Shown: positions 11,974-24,300 of the stretch, piece by piece
Layout of the letters: the number at the start of each line of letters is the position of its first letter
Position numbering within the stretch: the stretch's first letter is position 1
NCBI GenBank assembly: GCA_015680685.1
Contig: MNCI01035854.1
Location: 253,654-317,653 of the forward strand
Source of the DNA: Gnetum montanum
Taxonomy: Eukaryota > Streptophyta > Gnetopsida > Gnetales > Gnetaceae
Length of the DNA stretch: 64,000 nt
Direction of reading: 5' to 3'
Translations under genes and position numbers: made by a program
The notes under the pieces: model-generated
The model's input: the letters and a program-made list of their open reading frames with translations, nothing else
Databases searched by the model: none
Told to the model about the DNA's origin: nothing

Positions 11974-13440
11974 ATGTCTTCTTCACATAGGGCTAAGAAT
12001 GCATCACATGATGAAAACACCCATAGAAGAAATGATAGGATATATACTAAAGAAAATTAGAGTGAACAAACTCAAGTAGGGGTTCATATGCTCATTTCAA
12101 CCCTTACTACACACAAGGACTACATTCAGCTAGTGCAAATAATCCTAGAGGAGATGGATTAAGTCCTAGAACAAGGAGAGCCTCCAAGCCTAGGACTTTC
12201 TCTAAACCTAGAAATCATAGATTAAGGGACCATAGCAGGGAAATATAGGAGCCATGGCAATTCTTCCAATTCCCCATATTCCTCTTCCCTTTTCACGTCA
12301 AGTTCTGATGAAGCTAAACATAGGTATAGAGATACATATATACTAAGGGGTCAAGGCAAAGATAGAAATAGAAATAGACATGCTCAGCAAAGTGGGCATA
12401 AACAAGATCATCATAATTATATAAATAGAAATAGAAATCATCACCATGACATGTTTAATGATGATGAACCCTTGTTTGCTACCAGGAGCATAACGCAAAT
12501 AACAAAGGCAATTAGAATACTGCATAGGCATCAAAGGGAAATTCACATCAAAAGACTTGATATGAATAACATCCCTAAATTTGCAAGAGGCTATAACTTT
12601 GATCCACAACATCACTTACAACCCTTCCAAAACATCGAGAGTGAGTGGCAAATGCTTAAGCTCTTTCCTAGGATACTAGTTGACAAAGCTAAAAGTTGGT
12701 ATAGATTGTTGGAACTATATTCAATTCATCAATGGTCCACGATGCTGGAGTTTTTCAATGAAAAATACCAAACTTATGCAAGAGTGTCTAACCTAAGAAA
12801 ACAAATCCAAGGATGGAATCAAGTCCAACATGAATCGTTAGATGTGGCCTTGGATAGATACTATTCACTATTACATAAATGTCTAGGTCATGATTTCTCT
12901 CAAAAAGAGCAACTTCTCCATATCATAGATGGGCTTCATAATCAAAAAAGAGAGACCCTTGGGATCTATGCTTGAGGACAATTATCTAAATTAAAGGTCC
13001 ATCAGATACAAAGGCTAGTTGAACAAGTGGCAAAAGAAGAAGGAGAGTTATGTAAAAAGGAAAGTATCGAGGAAACTCTTGAGGAGTTGATTTCACAACA
13101 AACCATTGAAGCAAGGATAGATAAGATGTGGGTGTTGATAAATGACAAAGTTACGACCTGTGTAAAAACCATAGAGGAGAGAGTAATGTAAAAAGAATAT
13201 AGTGAGCAAAACAAGTAGGAACACTTATCGACAAAAAGGGAAAATAGCTGCAGTAGAAGAGGCTATAGACTCAACCAAAGAAGAGGATGATGGATGTGAC
13301 ATCTACTTATATGATCATCCAAATGGCTATTGCCCAATCATGTTACATCTACATGAGTATTGGACTCTTTCTTTGAATCCCAAGTTCATACAAAAGCAAA
13401 TGTCTAGTAAATTACCTTACTCACAAGGTAATTGCAGATA
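11974..13440 (+). pseudogene. Element 2 gag, largely readable
   Basis: An ATG at 11974 encodes MSSSHRAKN, matching the start of element 3 gag. Early stops (for example TAG at 12058) precede an open stretch from 12451 to 12975 (174 codons) that contains the Ty3 Gag core: 'RLDMNNIPKFARGY', 'SEWQMLKLFPRILVDKAKSW' and 'EFFNEKYQTYARVSNL'. This core is the best preserved coding segment of the three related elements. Gln-rich and charged sequence follows to about 13440. No CCHC knuckle was recognised. Confidence 0.75.
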
Positions 13441-14520
13441 GTCCTACAACCAACCATACTATTCTAGTGGGACTTCTTATTAGCCTCAAGATCACTATCA
13501 ATTATAGTGGAAAAACCCATGGTCATGGGGGATGTCATCATCAAGCTAGCATTACCCTTATTGCTAGTCGAACCCACATGGATATTATGTTCAACAACCT
13601 ATTTCCTTGACTAGTCCTAACTCCTCTAGCTCAAATCACTACTACCACTCTCCTGAATATCATAACCCGTAGCATCTCCTGTGGGATCACCATCTCAAAT
13701 CTCTTATCCTCCATGACATCCTTAATATTTTCATACTTCCCTCCACCATATGTCACCACCAACAACACAAGAAGAATTGGCACCACAACATCAACAAAAG
13801 AATGTCACTTTTGCTGCGAACATACATGTAAATGATAATTCTAGTAGATCTCAACCATAGTCTCGAAAATTTCCTTTCTTTAGGATAGTTCCCACACCTG
13901 AGCACAAAATCATAAACCTACTAGCTCATCAAAACTAGCACAAGGTAAGTCAGGTACAACACCTTTCCTCACCAAAATAATGGCTTCCAATCCTATGCAA
14001 GAGCCAACACCCATTACCACTCAAATGTAAAACATAACAGATGAACCTATCACCGTGGAGACAGAGGCAATTCCATGCATTACTACTAAAAAAGAAAGGT
14101 GCAATTATAGACCAATCTTCCAAAATTTCAACATAATCATTACATCAATCCACAACAAATGTGAAAGACAAGTGTGTGCACAAGAGAGAGAGGGGGCCAC
14201 TAAATCAAAAGACACCCAATGGTTGCAAATTGAGAACCTAAAAGTATCTAAAACATGCATGGAAACATTTGAACCACTTATTAATTCCCATTCTAAGAAA
14301 ATGACCCCAACTAAGAACTTACAAATGGAAATACTAAACCACAATCATACACCATTAGAAAGAGGAACTAAGGACTTCGATGATAAAAATTTAATAACTA
14401 TCATGATTATATGGGATGATAATAGCAAAACTAAATCACTAAGGATGGTAAGTACAAAACCTCAAGTGTATGATCCAAGGGAACTAGGGTGCATTTTCTG
14501 AACACTTGCCCATGAGTTTA
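13441..14520 (+). pseudogene. Element 2 gag tail and 148-codon ORF
   Basis: A Tyr/Gln/Pro-rich spacer similar to the gag tails of elements 1 and 3 is broken by stops. An ORF at 14055-14501 follows (starts METEAIPCITTKKE). It shows no protease DSG loop, RT YxDD or integrase motif and I do not recognise it. Its position, directly where pol should begin, suggests the residue of a deletion or replacement of pol. Confidence 0.5.
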
Positions 14521-17473
14521 ATTGTGGGGGAGATGCCTTCTCTTGATTCAGGAATTAATAAGTATTTTTTTAATTTTTTATCTTACAATTCTTTTTAATT
14601 TCTAATTTCTTGATATACCTTTTCACATTTCTTGATACATTTTTCCATTCTTTTATACTTTTCAATTTCTTAATTATTTAACATTTTGCTATTCTTTGAT
14701 GATTTTTCATTCTTTTCATCTTTTTCCATTTTTAGTATCTTTATTATACTCTATTTTCATTTTCTTTGTAAATATTTTTGATTACTAATAAAACGCACTA
14801 AGAATAAGACAAGATGTAGTCTAAGAAGGTGAAGATTTCTCTATATTATCAATCATAAGAGATTGATTATCTATACAGTGAGACCACACCGTTCACCCAC
14901 CCATTTCATTAATAAGAGGTTCTTACCATGGCCATAATAATATTCTTTCCATAATAAAACTAAGAATAAACTTGTCATCATTATGCCTAGACAGAAGAGT
15001 GAAAAACTAAGTGGGAATGAAAAGGGTGTGACATCAAGGGGATTTTTGGATTCTCTTGGCTTACTTGTGTGAGTTCTATCTTGTTGTTCAGGGTGTATTA
15101 TATCCTTGTAGATTTAACAAAAAATGAGAGTAAGAGTACAATAAGTGTTGTCTTACCATGTCACTAAACAAGCATGTTACCCATGCCTAAAGGTAGTCCT
15201 CTGGTAATGTTGACACAACTAAAAAATAAAATAAATGCACAAGACTAAATTTCTAGGGATGCTAATTGACAAACATGTTACACATGCCTAAAGGTAAGTA
15301 GCTTCTTAGAAAGCTAAAAAATAAAAAGTGCAATGAATAAATTCCTTCCTTGGACAATACGTCAAGTCATGTTACTCCTTGCAACAATGGTAGTCTTACA
15401 GTTGTAAATCCAAGAAATGAAATAATGCAATGTCACTAGAAAGTGGTCTGGACTTAGTTTGAATCTTGGACAAAAAGGTTAATAATTACTTTAACTATCA
15501 ATAACACACAAGAATTCATTATGCCTATGGTAAGACACCTCACGTCCCGATTTCAGCAATTCTTTCTCCAGTCCATCTCATCTCACTGTATGAATAATTA
15601 TAACTTGTGGTTTTGTATAATATAGCATTATTTTCCCAATTTGGTGATACTAACATGTGTGTTTTGCTAAACAAGTGTGTCTTACATTCAACTCCTTGAG
15701 TACCTAAGGACACTTTTAGGCATGGTTATACAAGGGCATTAAGTATTGGAGCCTGCTTTAGGGAGGACCCACTTGTATGACTCTTGTATTTCATACTTGC
15801 CAAGCAATTCAACATCTTGTGCCTTCCAAAACATCTAATAAACTTCCCATATCATCTAATAATTTGTCCATACATCATAATTCATTATCCATTTCTTATC
15901 CATACTATAAACTTTCGTTGAACAAGATTCCTTCTTCATGAACCTTGAATGCTAAATTGTTGAAAACTATGCATCACTCATGGCCATGACCCTCTAGACA
16001 AGCTTTACATCTTCTAGAAATTCCATCGGACTCATTTTTTTTTCTTTTTTTTCCAAGAAAAATCAATGAAAAATTTGAACTTTTAATGGTAACGTCATAG
16101 TTACGATGTCGTAGAAACCTACAATGTTGCACACATAAAAATAGTATATATATGCTCAGGAGTTAGTAAAATTTTTTAGTTCTTTCATTTGTAAAAAAAG
16201 AAGTTTTTGCAAATTTTTTCCTTAGCCCTCTTACACACGAGCTTTCAAAGACCATAACTTCACCCTCGTAGCTCTGATTTCCAAGATTCTTAAATCTTGT
16301 TGATCTTAAAGCACTCAACTTAGTCGTGGGGAGTTTGCATTGTGCAATATAAGCAAACAAAAACTTGAAAATTTGAGCCAAAAATTCCTAATGTCGAAAG
16401 ATACTATAAAGGGTAAGTATAAAGAGATAATAAGAATCTTAAGGTTAATTAATCAAAGTATGGCCTAGAAGATTTAGATAATACTCCTAATAGACCATAT
16501 CAACTATTTTAGGCCATAATAAGCAAGGAAAACTATAGAAGGTCATAAGTAACTAAAAGATATAACACCTAAGGGATTCTTTTTTGAAAATTTTTCTAAC
16601 TCTATAACCTTGATATGATAAGACCTTGATCTAACCAAGGGTATGAGCAAGGTAAAGAACTATTAAGAATTGATCTAAACACCCTAATAATTTTAAATCT
16701 TTGTTGATTATAGATGACCCCGAAGATGATACTAGAAGGAGGACCTTCACAACACAAGAGAAAAAGGGCAAAAGGCCATGGGAGAGGCCAAGTAAGGGAA
16801 CAATCCCCACAAGCAGAACATGTAGAGAAGGAGGCTCAATCATATGGCATTCATCAAGAAACTCCTGCTACATAGTACTCAACCCAAGGAGAGGCAGGAA
16901 TTTCACAAGAACCTAAATAAGCATAGTGCCTCATGTTGTCACTAGATTGCCTCCAGGCCATCCAAAAAAATTGATCATGTCCACGATCATCATGAAATTG
17001 AATTTTGGTCCCTTTATGAAATGTGCTCCAAAAGTAGTGAAGACACAACTCTAAGCATCTTCATTATGGCCTACACTAACCAACAACATTGAATGGAACT
17101 TAGGAGAAACCTACCAATTCTAGCAAAAGAAATAGGTCAATGCTACAGTGAAACTTAAAGGAGTCTCTATGTCATACTCAGTAGAGAGGACATATGAAAA
17201 CAGAAGACAAGGATAGAAGAGAAGAAACTTTCCAAAAGCCTGATGACAAAGGGAAGAAGCCAATGGAAGAGCCACCGCTGTCCAAAATATGAACTACATC
17301 AAGACACTTCAAATTTTATTTTTGTTTTGTCATGTAACTGTGTCATTTTTGTACACACCACTGCGGCACTTAGAGTCAATCAATAGTTAGTGTCAATTAA
17401 TAATCCCATCATTTCTATTTTTTTGTAAAAAAAAAGCTTGATCCTATCTTGTTAACTCAAGGACGAGTTTTTA
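14521..17473 (+). other. Element 2 internal non-coding region replacing pol
   Basis: About 3 kb of AT-rich DNA in which no RT, RNase H or integrase motif could be seen on either strand. It includes a T-rich stretch (14570-14770), repeated 'catgttacccatgcctaaaggtag' remarks at about 15172 and 15273, a GATGTCGTAG-type motif at about 16105 like those of the LTR U3, and purine-rich sequence at 16700-16800. It ends at a polypurine tract. Together with intact LTRs and gag, this defines a non-autonomous element. Confidence 0.65.
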
Positions 17474-17489
17474 CTCAGTTGTGGAGGTA
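17474..17489 (+). promoter_or_regulatory. Polypurine tract, element 2
   Basis: The sequence 'ctcagttgtggaggta' directly precedes the 3' LTR start at 17490. It matches the tract of element 1 at 9660-9675 in both sequence and position. Confidence 0.65.
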
Positions 17490-18440
17490 TGATGAAGCAT
17501 CAATTGGCCATGCCGATGTAGCCATTTGTGAAAAAGTTAATTTTTTGTCCACCAATGATATTGTAGCTACGATATCATATCTATGATGTCGTAGATGTGA
17601 TATCGTATCCCATGATACATTATCATATCAATGATATCGCAGGATGCATGCTTGCCTATAAATACAACACTTGGGTGCACAATTCAAAGAACTTTCGTTC
17701 CACCCTTTAGTAAATTCTTGCATTTTGTTTTTGTAGTTTTAGCAATAGAGTGAATGCCCATAGTGTGGTGTTGAGTAGTTGTATGGAATCTTTATTCAAG
17801 TGAAGTGTACTTGGGCACAATTCATGTCTAGAAATAAAGATCAAAATTTTTTTTCATCATTGCAACATCCACTTAGTTTTATTGTTTTACTTAGCATAGT
17901 TTTTTACTATTTTCTTAGTTTAATCATTTACATTTCTAAGTACTTTACTTTCTTGTTCATTAGTATGGCGAAATGAGTACAACTAGTTTTAAGCATTTAA
18001 GTCTAATCATTTGGTAATCCCAATAGTGTTATTGCTTGGTTCGCCCAGTAGTATAACACTTAGTAGTATAACACTTAGTAACCCAGTAACAGTTGCATGA
18101 GCCCAAGACATGTACAATAAACCAAGACCATATGCTCATCACTCTAGGCTAGAGTAGATTTACATTACTGTCATTACATAGACTTAGGATTAAATTTCAT
18201 TCTCCATTATGTTTATTTCTAGGAGTAAAATGGACCTAACAACATCAATTATCATATGCCTCACTTTGGACTAAGCCATACGTGACAAAGCTACCACTAG
18301 TCCAAGTGGGAAGACAGCGTCCTACGATCGATGCTTAACAATCTAGATGTCACAACTAGTCCCATCCACAGAATTCGACCGAATCATGCATGAACACTTG
18401 TGATTCATATGGTTGTGCATAGGGGTACCACCACTCATCA
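17490..18440 (+). repeat. 3' LTR of element 2
   Basis: 951 bases with the same ends as the 5' copy. It keeps an intact TATAAATA (17657-17664). The U3 array has six units (17557, 17571, 17585, 17599, 17614, 17633) against three in the 5' LTR. A short duplication of 'tagtagtataacactta' lies at about 18048-18080. Right flank is cagtg, not a copy of the left flank. Confidence 0.9.
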
Positions 18441-19164
18441 CAGTGAGAGGCCAACCAACAACACCAACCTTCTTCCTCCATTCTTACTCTAGCTTCTTCC
18501 CCAATGCACTCTCTCCCTTTTTCCCCTTCATATACCCTACTATACCACCATAGCCAAAACTTTGCTTCTACTACTACCTCTAACTAGCTCGATCAAGACT
18601 CCATTGAGATAAAGCTCTGTAGAAGGTTAGAGATGCTCTCTCTTAAATTTGATCATGAAAAAGATGAGGAAAAAGGTTGGGGCAACATTCCAGACAAGAA
18701 TAAGGTAACTATTGCTCACCTGCAAGGTCTGGAAGGATGAACAAGGCAATTAACTCGGGCAATCTGATCATACTATTAGTACCTCCAAGAGGAGGTGCAG
18801 AAGAATCAAAGCAGCTGGATTAGCAAGTGATCCATTAAGCTCCCATTCTCTTCCTACCCCTTTGTCATCTCAATGCTCTACTTGTTCATGTTATCAAAAC
18901 CTTGACTTTATATATTTTAATATATGCTTCAACTTTAATGTTGTGTTCTACTCTCTACTTTAAGTTTGCTCAAATTTAAGTTACGTTCATATCATTATTC
19001 TATCTAAATTATCAACTACATTTTCTCTCCCACTAGAAGACTATTCCCAAGCTAGCCATGCCCATAAGCAAGGTGCCCTGTGCAATAGCCTTGTAAAATC
19101 AAGCATTTACTAGCATTATGTGTTAGTGTGCCTTTACAACCCAAATTTTCGCATCAACACTATA
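18441..19164. other. Non-coding DNA right of element 2
   Basis: Pyrimidine-rich then AT-rich sequence. There is no ORF above background, and no recognised repeat or RNA gene. Confidence 0.5.
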
Positions 19165-19440
19165 AGTTGTGAAATCTATGATGGCAAGGGAAAAAGCAAG
19201 TGGAGAACTTAACAGGGTAAGCTTTAGTGATCCTACTATAGTAAGAAAACATGCGAGATTGCCCAAATCAAATGAAATCTACGATGGGAAGTGAAAAAGT
19301 AAGCAACAATCCTACGCCCAAATCAAAGGAAATCTATGATGGGAGGTGAAAAAGTAAACGATCCTACTATAGTGAAAAAATATGTGAAATGCACCCAAAT
19401 CAAATGAAATCTATGATGGGAAGTGAAAAAGCAAGCTGAT
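19165..19440. repeat. Short tandem repeat, about four units
   Basis: A block reading 'gaaatctatgatgggaagtg' followed by 'aaaaagcaag' recurs at about 19171, 19273, 19329 and 19406. The last three are preceded by 'cccaaatcaaa'. The intervening 'gatcctactatagt' is also repeated (about 19231 and 19361). Units differ in spacing (about 55-100 bases). No function is evident. Confidence 0.75.
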
Positions 19441-21688
19441 TATGCAAGAGCATATAATCAAAATCTGATTCGTTATAGTATGGCATGTTTAGTGATCCAT
19501 TTTGTATTTAATTTTTTATGTGTATTATATTATGTGCAATTTACTAATTCTAATCCATTTTGGAGAACTAAAATTCTGTAACTTCAAGTCTAACTAAATT
19601 TTTAAAGAAAAAGCGAAAAAACTTAGATACCATTGTGAATAAATATAACTTCTCTTTTATTAATTTTCTAGATTTAAACTTGTTTTCTTCCCATTTTAAT
19701 GATTCTTTTTTTAAAATTAGTTCATGATTTTCAATCACATGATTTTTCAATCTATGCAATCTTATTTGTAGCGTAAGAGAGCCACTCCAAAGCAAGAGGT
19801 AAAGATCACCATGACAGACGAACAAGTGGCCAGAAGGCTGAAAGCAACTCGCCATGGAGAAATGGAAAAGCACAGGGACAATAATGCAATGAAACCACCC
19901 TCATTCACTTACTATATACATATGATGTGTACCACAAGCTGCAAATTTTTAACTCACTCCATGAACTGCCCGATGTCTTTATCTAATTTATCATTTCTTA
20001 ATTACCGTGATGAAATGTTTCAAAGGTCTGCCAAGCTGACGCCAGTCCCCATTTTATGCCAGGCAAAGCAAAGCGCTGTGGGGGATGGACAATTTGCTTT
20101 ATCTTCTTTTCATGACTCCAGAGAAAAGCGAAGTACAGAACCTGAAATGCCCGAGATTCAAACGATAGGTACCAGCAAAATTGCCTGCAAATCCGCAATC
20201 TTTCATATTTTTCAAAAGGAGCGTGGGGATAAATGCCAAAGCAAGCTAAAGAACACAATGGAATCGCTGGTTTCATCAGAGACATTGAAAACAGTAGTGT
20301 TTTGTCACCTGAATTTTATTATTATTTTGTTCGTGGTGCATGATGTCGTGTCAGACAGCATATGAATTGTATGTACCGAATAAAGAAGGCAAAGCGGTCA
20401 AATAATAGTCCAAGCACCTCGCAATACGTAAAATAAAAGGACAGCTTTCATGAGAGACAGCTTTAATACACAGGGGCAGATTCCACTTCAACGCTTATGC
20501 TCGTCATCCTTATCCAGTGTGTTTGCAATTCCTGATTTGATCAAATGCTCGGATCCGGTCCAACGCTGCTGCGCAACCGGAATACACGACAAATGCTAAC
20601 GACAAAACGGCGGAAGAGACAGCCAGATAGATGAGGCAAATGATACAATACGTGTACATCCGTATACTAAAAACCTCATTCTAGGGATAATCGAGTAGGT
20701 TTTTCTCAGCAATTTTAGGTAATTTACAATTTCAGAGTTGTGATTTTGGCATTTTCTTTTCGGAATTTCTTCTTCCAGCATTTGCTTGCTCTTCCGAATA
20801 TTAGCATTCATGTGCTCTGCTAGCAAGGTTTTGAAGTTTAGCATTTGTCTGTCAGATTCCAGAATCTAAACGGACGGTGAATTGGCCGTCTCAGGTTCTC
20901 TTAACGTTTCCGTAAATGTTGCTTTTCCAAGGAAATTCAAGGCTATTAGGTTACTAAGAAAAGCAATCCGAATGAAACATCTTGGCAAGGCAATGATGCA
21001 AAAGAACGCTGCGTTTTATCAAATTTCGAATCGAATCTTGTCGAATTCATTTTCTACAAGTTAAATATAATGTCAATCCTTTTCAGGTCGTTGCTCTTTC
21101 CTAATGGTAAAGGGATAATGTTTTCGAGTCGTTGTTTCACATTGAAAAATCAGGTCGTTTAATGATGCAAAACAGACCAAATAGACGACTCCGCTGCAGC
21201 AGTCCAATGTCTTGTTCAGTTAGATAGATAGGGCTACCACTTCGAAAGGATTGAGGCTAATAGTGCGATAATTTAAGCTTCAAGGATCAAAACCGTTAGG
21301 GTCCTATACAAAATGGCAGTAGCTAAGTATGTTGAGTTCTGTTCCGGATAATATGATTTAATGCTCTTTTCACAATTTGAAAATCTAACTCCACGTTTCC
21401 GCATCGTAAAATCAAAGAGTTTAGTTCACTGTACAAAACGGCACGAATAAACAACATTTTTGCAAAGTAATTTGGTTTTTGCTTACAGAAATGACGTATC
21501 ATCACCGTAATACTTTCAAAGACAAAATACTTAGTTGCATCAGAGCCCTGGACGGAGGAACGACTTTTGTCGCTTTGATTGCTTCTTTCTTTTGCTTCGT
21601 ATGAGGCGATTTTTGCCTCTGGAGATTTGACGCATGCGTGAAGCAAAATCTGAGAGAGCATGCGAGGGTCCAGGTTTTGCGTTTGTGC
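19441..21688. other. Downstream flank of the bHLH gene
   Basis: No supported gene. A 184-codon ORF on the plus strand (19811-20365) has no recognisable domain and ordinary non-coding composition. Sequence nearest 21688 is the expected 3' UTR of the minus-strand bHLH gene. Base composition rises from AT-rich to mixed as the gene is approached. Confidence 0.4.
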
Positions 21689-23697
21689 TCAGAACTTGGA
21701 ACCGCTTCCAATGCCAGATGTCCAGAAATCTGCTCCGTTATTGTTCGCAACGTGCAGGGTACAGGACACAGGCACCAGGCATAAGCCTCTGCTCCTCAGG
21801 TCGTACTTCGCCTGATCACCCCGTCCTCCCTAACAGGTTTCAACATTTCGTCAAGAACATAATCTCGTGCATATGAAACATAATCTCGCTCAAGCTTTGC
21901 CTATTAACACGTGCGAAATTGTGAACAGTTTCTTACCGTTTGGCTAGATGGAATTCCTTTGAGGTAAGGAGTGCTCAGAACCTGCACAAAAACGAAATAA
22001 ATCGAACCAATTTAGATGGAATTCGTGAAGGTAGGAAAAGATTAACTAAAACTGGTCAACAAAAAACTTGTTCCGGAAAAAAGAACCGAATAGGAAATGC
22101 CTTACAAGAATGAACAAAAAAACGAAACACGTTTTTGAAACTTTTGTTGGTTTACAGAATGAGGCCTCTATTTCATGGCAAGGTGCAGTGTAACATCACT
22201 TTCAACAAGAATTAAGAAAAAAGTAGTCAATTCTCTACCTGAACTTGCTCCTGCAGAAACTTAATGTACCCCATTGCCTCCTGAAGGACGGATGCCGTAT
22301 CGGTCTGGAAATAAAGCGATTACAATTAGAGTTCCGAAATTGCACGTTACTGGACATATTGTTTACCTCGGAAAGCGTAAGAATAGGCTTTCGTCTTTAT
22401 TTTCTGGTCTTTCACATTGTCAAAGAAACGATGCATTTTTCTGAGCACTAACCTTTCCATACGGTGACACAAGTTGCTGCAACGCATTGATTCTCTCACC
22501 GAGTTTCTCCTTTCTCACCTGCCATCATAAGATAGAACCTAAATTGATTTGCTTGCTAAAAAAATTTAAAACAATTTGATGAGCAAACTTTTTGAATTCA
22601 ACCTTCATTGGGCCTCCAGAGGACTCTGATTTAGATTTCTTTGAAGAAGTATTGCAGGTACCAGGAGCAGCGGTCAGGCCAGCCTGCTCACTATTTCTCT
22701 TTTGCTCAGTGTTGCACTCTCCTTCCTCAATCTGTAAAAAGCCCAACACGATGCAGTGTAAGAAAAATCACCAATTGCTTCCAGGTACCTCGTTTCATGG
22801 TTTTTGCAACATACATACCAAGGCATGAGCCACACAAAAACGGCTTCCTTCACAAGGAAGAAAGGGTTTTACAGGAATACGGTTTTACAGGAATACTCAG
22901 AACGAGGAGGCAGAAAAGTAAAAATCTTACAGTGGACTTCTGCACAGTTGTATTGCTAGATGTAGAAGAACTTGAAGGGCTGCCAGCGCCGGTGGGCTTC
23001 TGACGAGGATTGGGGGGATAGGCAACTTCAGGTTTGTTCATGTTGCTATGGAACGTTAGAATGCTGGAAGACCCAAAGCTGGCAGGGGACCTGAGAGACG
23101 GCACCGGATGAGTGGACACCTGCAACTGTGGCAGCGAAGAAGCAGCAGCAGCAGCGACAGGGACAGTCCCGCTTGAGGAAGGGAAGTCCTCGAGACCAAG
23201 CTCAATCGTTTCAGGCGAAATGTTGGCAGAAGGATCCAGCAGCCTGGTAAAAGGTCCACAAGGGAAAGGCTCAGCCTGGAACATGATTCTGGATAGGCTG
23301 CCCTCTCTGTCAGCGCTGGCGCCGCTTCCATTGCTGATGCAGCCCATGGCTGTGCTGCCTCCTCCCCCTCCTCCTCCTCCGCCCTCCATCATTCCATAGG
23401 AAGACCTGAGCACAAGACAGCAAGATTGGGATTTGTTCATTTATTTGAAAGAAAAAAAGCAGAGAAGCAGCAGCCTTGAGGGTGGGCTCTGGGCCATATG
23501 CTCAGGTACCAGATAGCAGCTGTAGCAGTTGGAGCAGCAGGGTTGTGGGTGCTCGCCGCGCTGTTGTTGTTGTTGTTGTGGGTCGAGTTCAGAAGCTTGG
23601 CCCAGGAATCCGAACGCGGTCTTGTTTTACGCTGCTGATCTTCCATCTGCGCAGTCGTGAGGCTCACAGCATCACCAACGCCACCATTATTCTGCAT
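21689..23697 (-). CDS. Atypical bHLH transcription factor (bHLH68/110/112-like)
   Basis: Seven exons, all with GT-AG introns and matching phases: 23697-23510, 23405-22931, 22731-22603, 22518-22453, 22304-22239, 21981-21937, 21829-21689. They give 369 residues. The helix-loop-helix is built from '[17 protein letters not shown]', 'SPYGK', '[18 protein letters not shown]' and '[11 protein letters not shown]'. The basic region lacks the H-E-R residues of classical E-box binders, as in the plant bHLH68/110/112/123 clade. The C-terminus '[16 protein letters not shown]' and 'ADFW' is the clade hallmark. The N-terminal half is low-complexity: Asn5, Gly9 (about residue 70), Ala- and Ser-rich tracts. 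An alternative start is Met18 (MEDQQRK). It should act in the nucleus as a dimeric regulator. The paralogue cannot be named. Confidence 0.93.
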
Positions 23698-24300
23698 TCT
23701 CTGGGCGCAGCGTCAACAAATACAGTGGCCAACGAACAGTAGCAAGCGGGGAAAGGGCTTTCAAAGAAGCAACCGAGAAAAAGCAGCAGCCGTGGGGGCC
23801 AGGGCAGGGGTAAATTATTCCAAAGTCATATTCTGGGTCGCATTTGAGCGAGGGCAGAAAAAAAGAGAAAGAGAGAAGTCTACGGGTAAGGGAAAAAACA
23901 GAAAAAAAAAAGGGCCAGACGCAGAAATTCTGTTGGGAAAGAGAAGCGTGTGCGCGATCCGGTGGGCTCTGTTATTTTTACTTTTGCAGCAGCTGCTGGT
24001 GGTGTTAATTTCATGGCTGTGCAAGATTTTTTGTGTTTGTTGTTGTTGGTGCGTGGTAGTGGGTGATAGTGCATTGGTACCCTTTTGCTTTTCGGCACCG
24101 ACTTTGGAGGGAACCCGAGGTGGTCACTCGTTGCCTGAGGAGACTCTGCTGCTTGTCAGGATTGTTTCGTCAAGACTTCTACGACTCTGGTTTGAACTCG
24201 CCTGCTGCTGCTGCTGCTGCAGCCAGCAACGATGGCGATAGATGATGCTAATGGATGACTTAATGGTTCATCATATATAAGGAAAAAAAAAATGGTTGTT
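23698..24300 (-). promoter_or_regulatory. bHLH 5' UTR and candidate core promoter
   Basis: Upstream of the bHLH ATG on the minus strand there is a TATA-like 'ccttatatatga' at 24268-24280, about 570 bases from the start codon. CAG/CTG repeats (about 24203-24222) and A/T runs (24282-24291, 24379-24398) lie in or near the leader. ORFs here are simple-sequence artefacts. An intron in the leader cannot be excluded. Confidence 0.4.

Noticed and set aside
19811-20365. 184-codon plus-strand ORF downstream of bHLH
   Set aside because: No domain, no supporting splice or promoter signal, and ordinary non-coding composition; kept only as a remark.
23476-24245. Several long plus-strand ORFs with poly-Val, poly-Cys or poly-Ala runs
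   Set aside because: They are antisense readings of the Asn- and Gly-repeat codons of bHLH exon 1 and of simple repeats in its leader.
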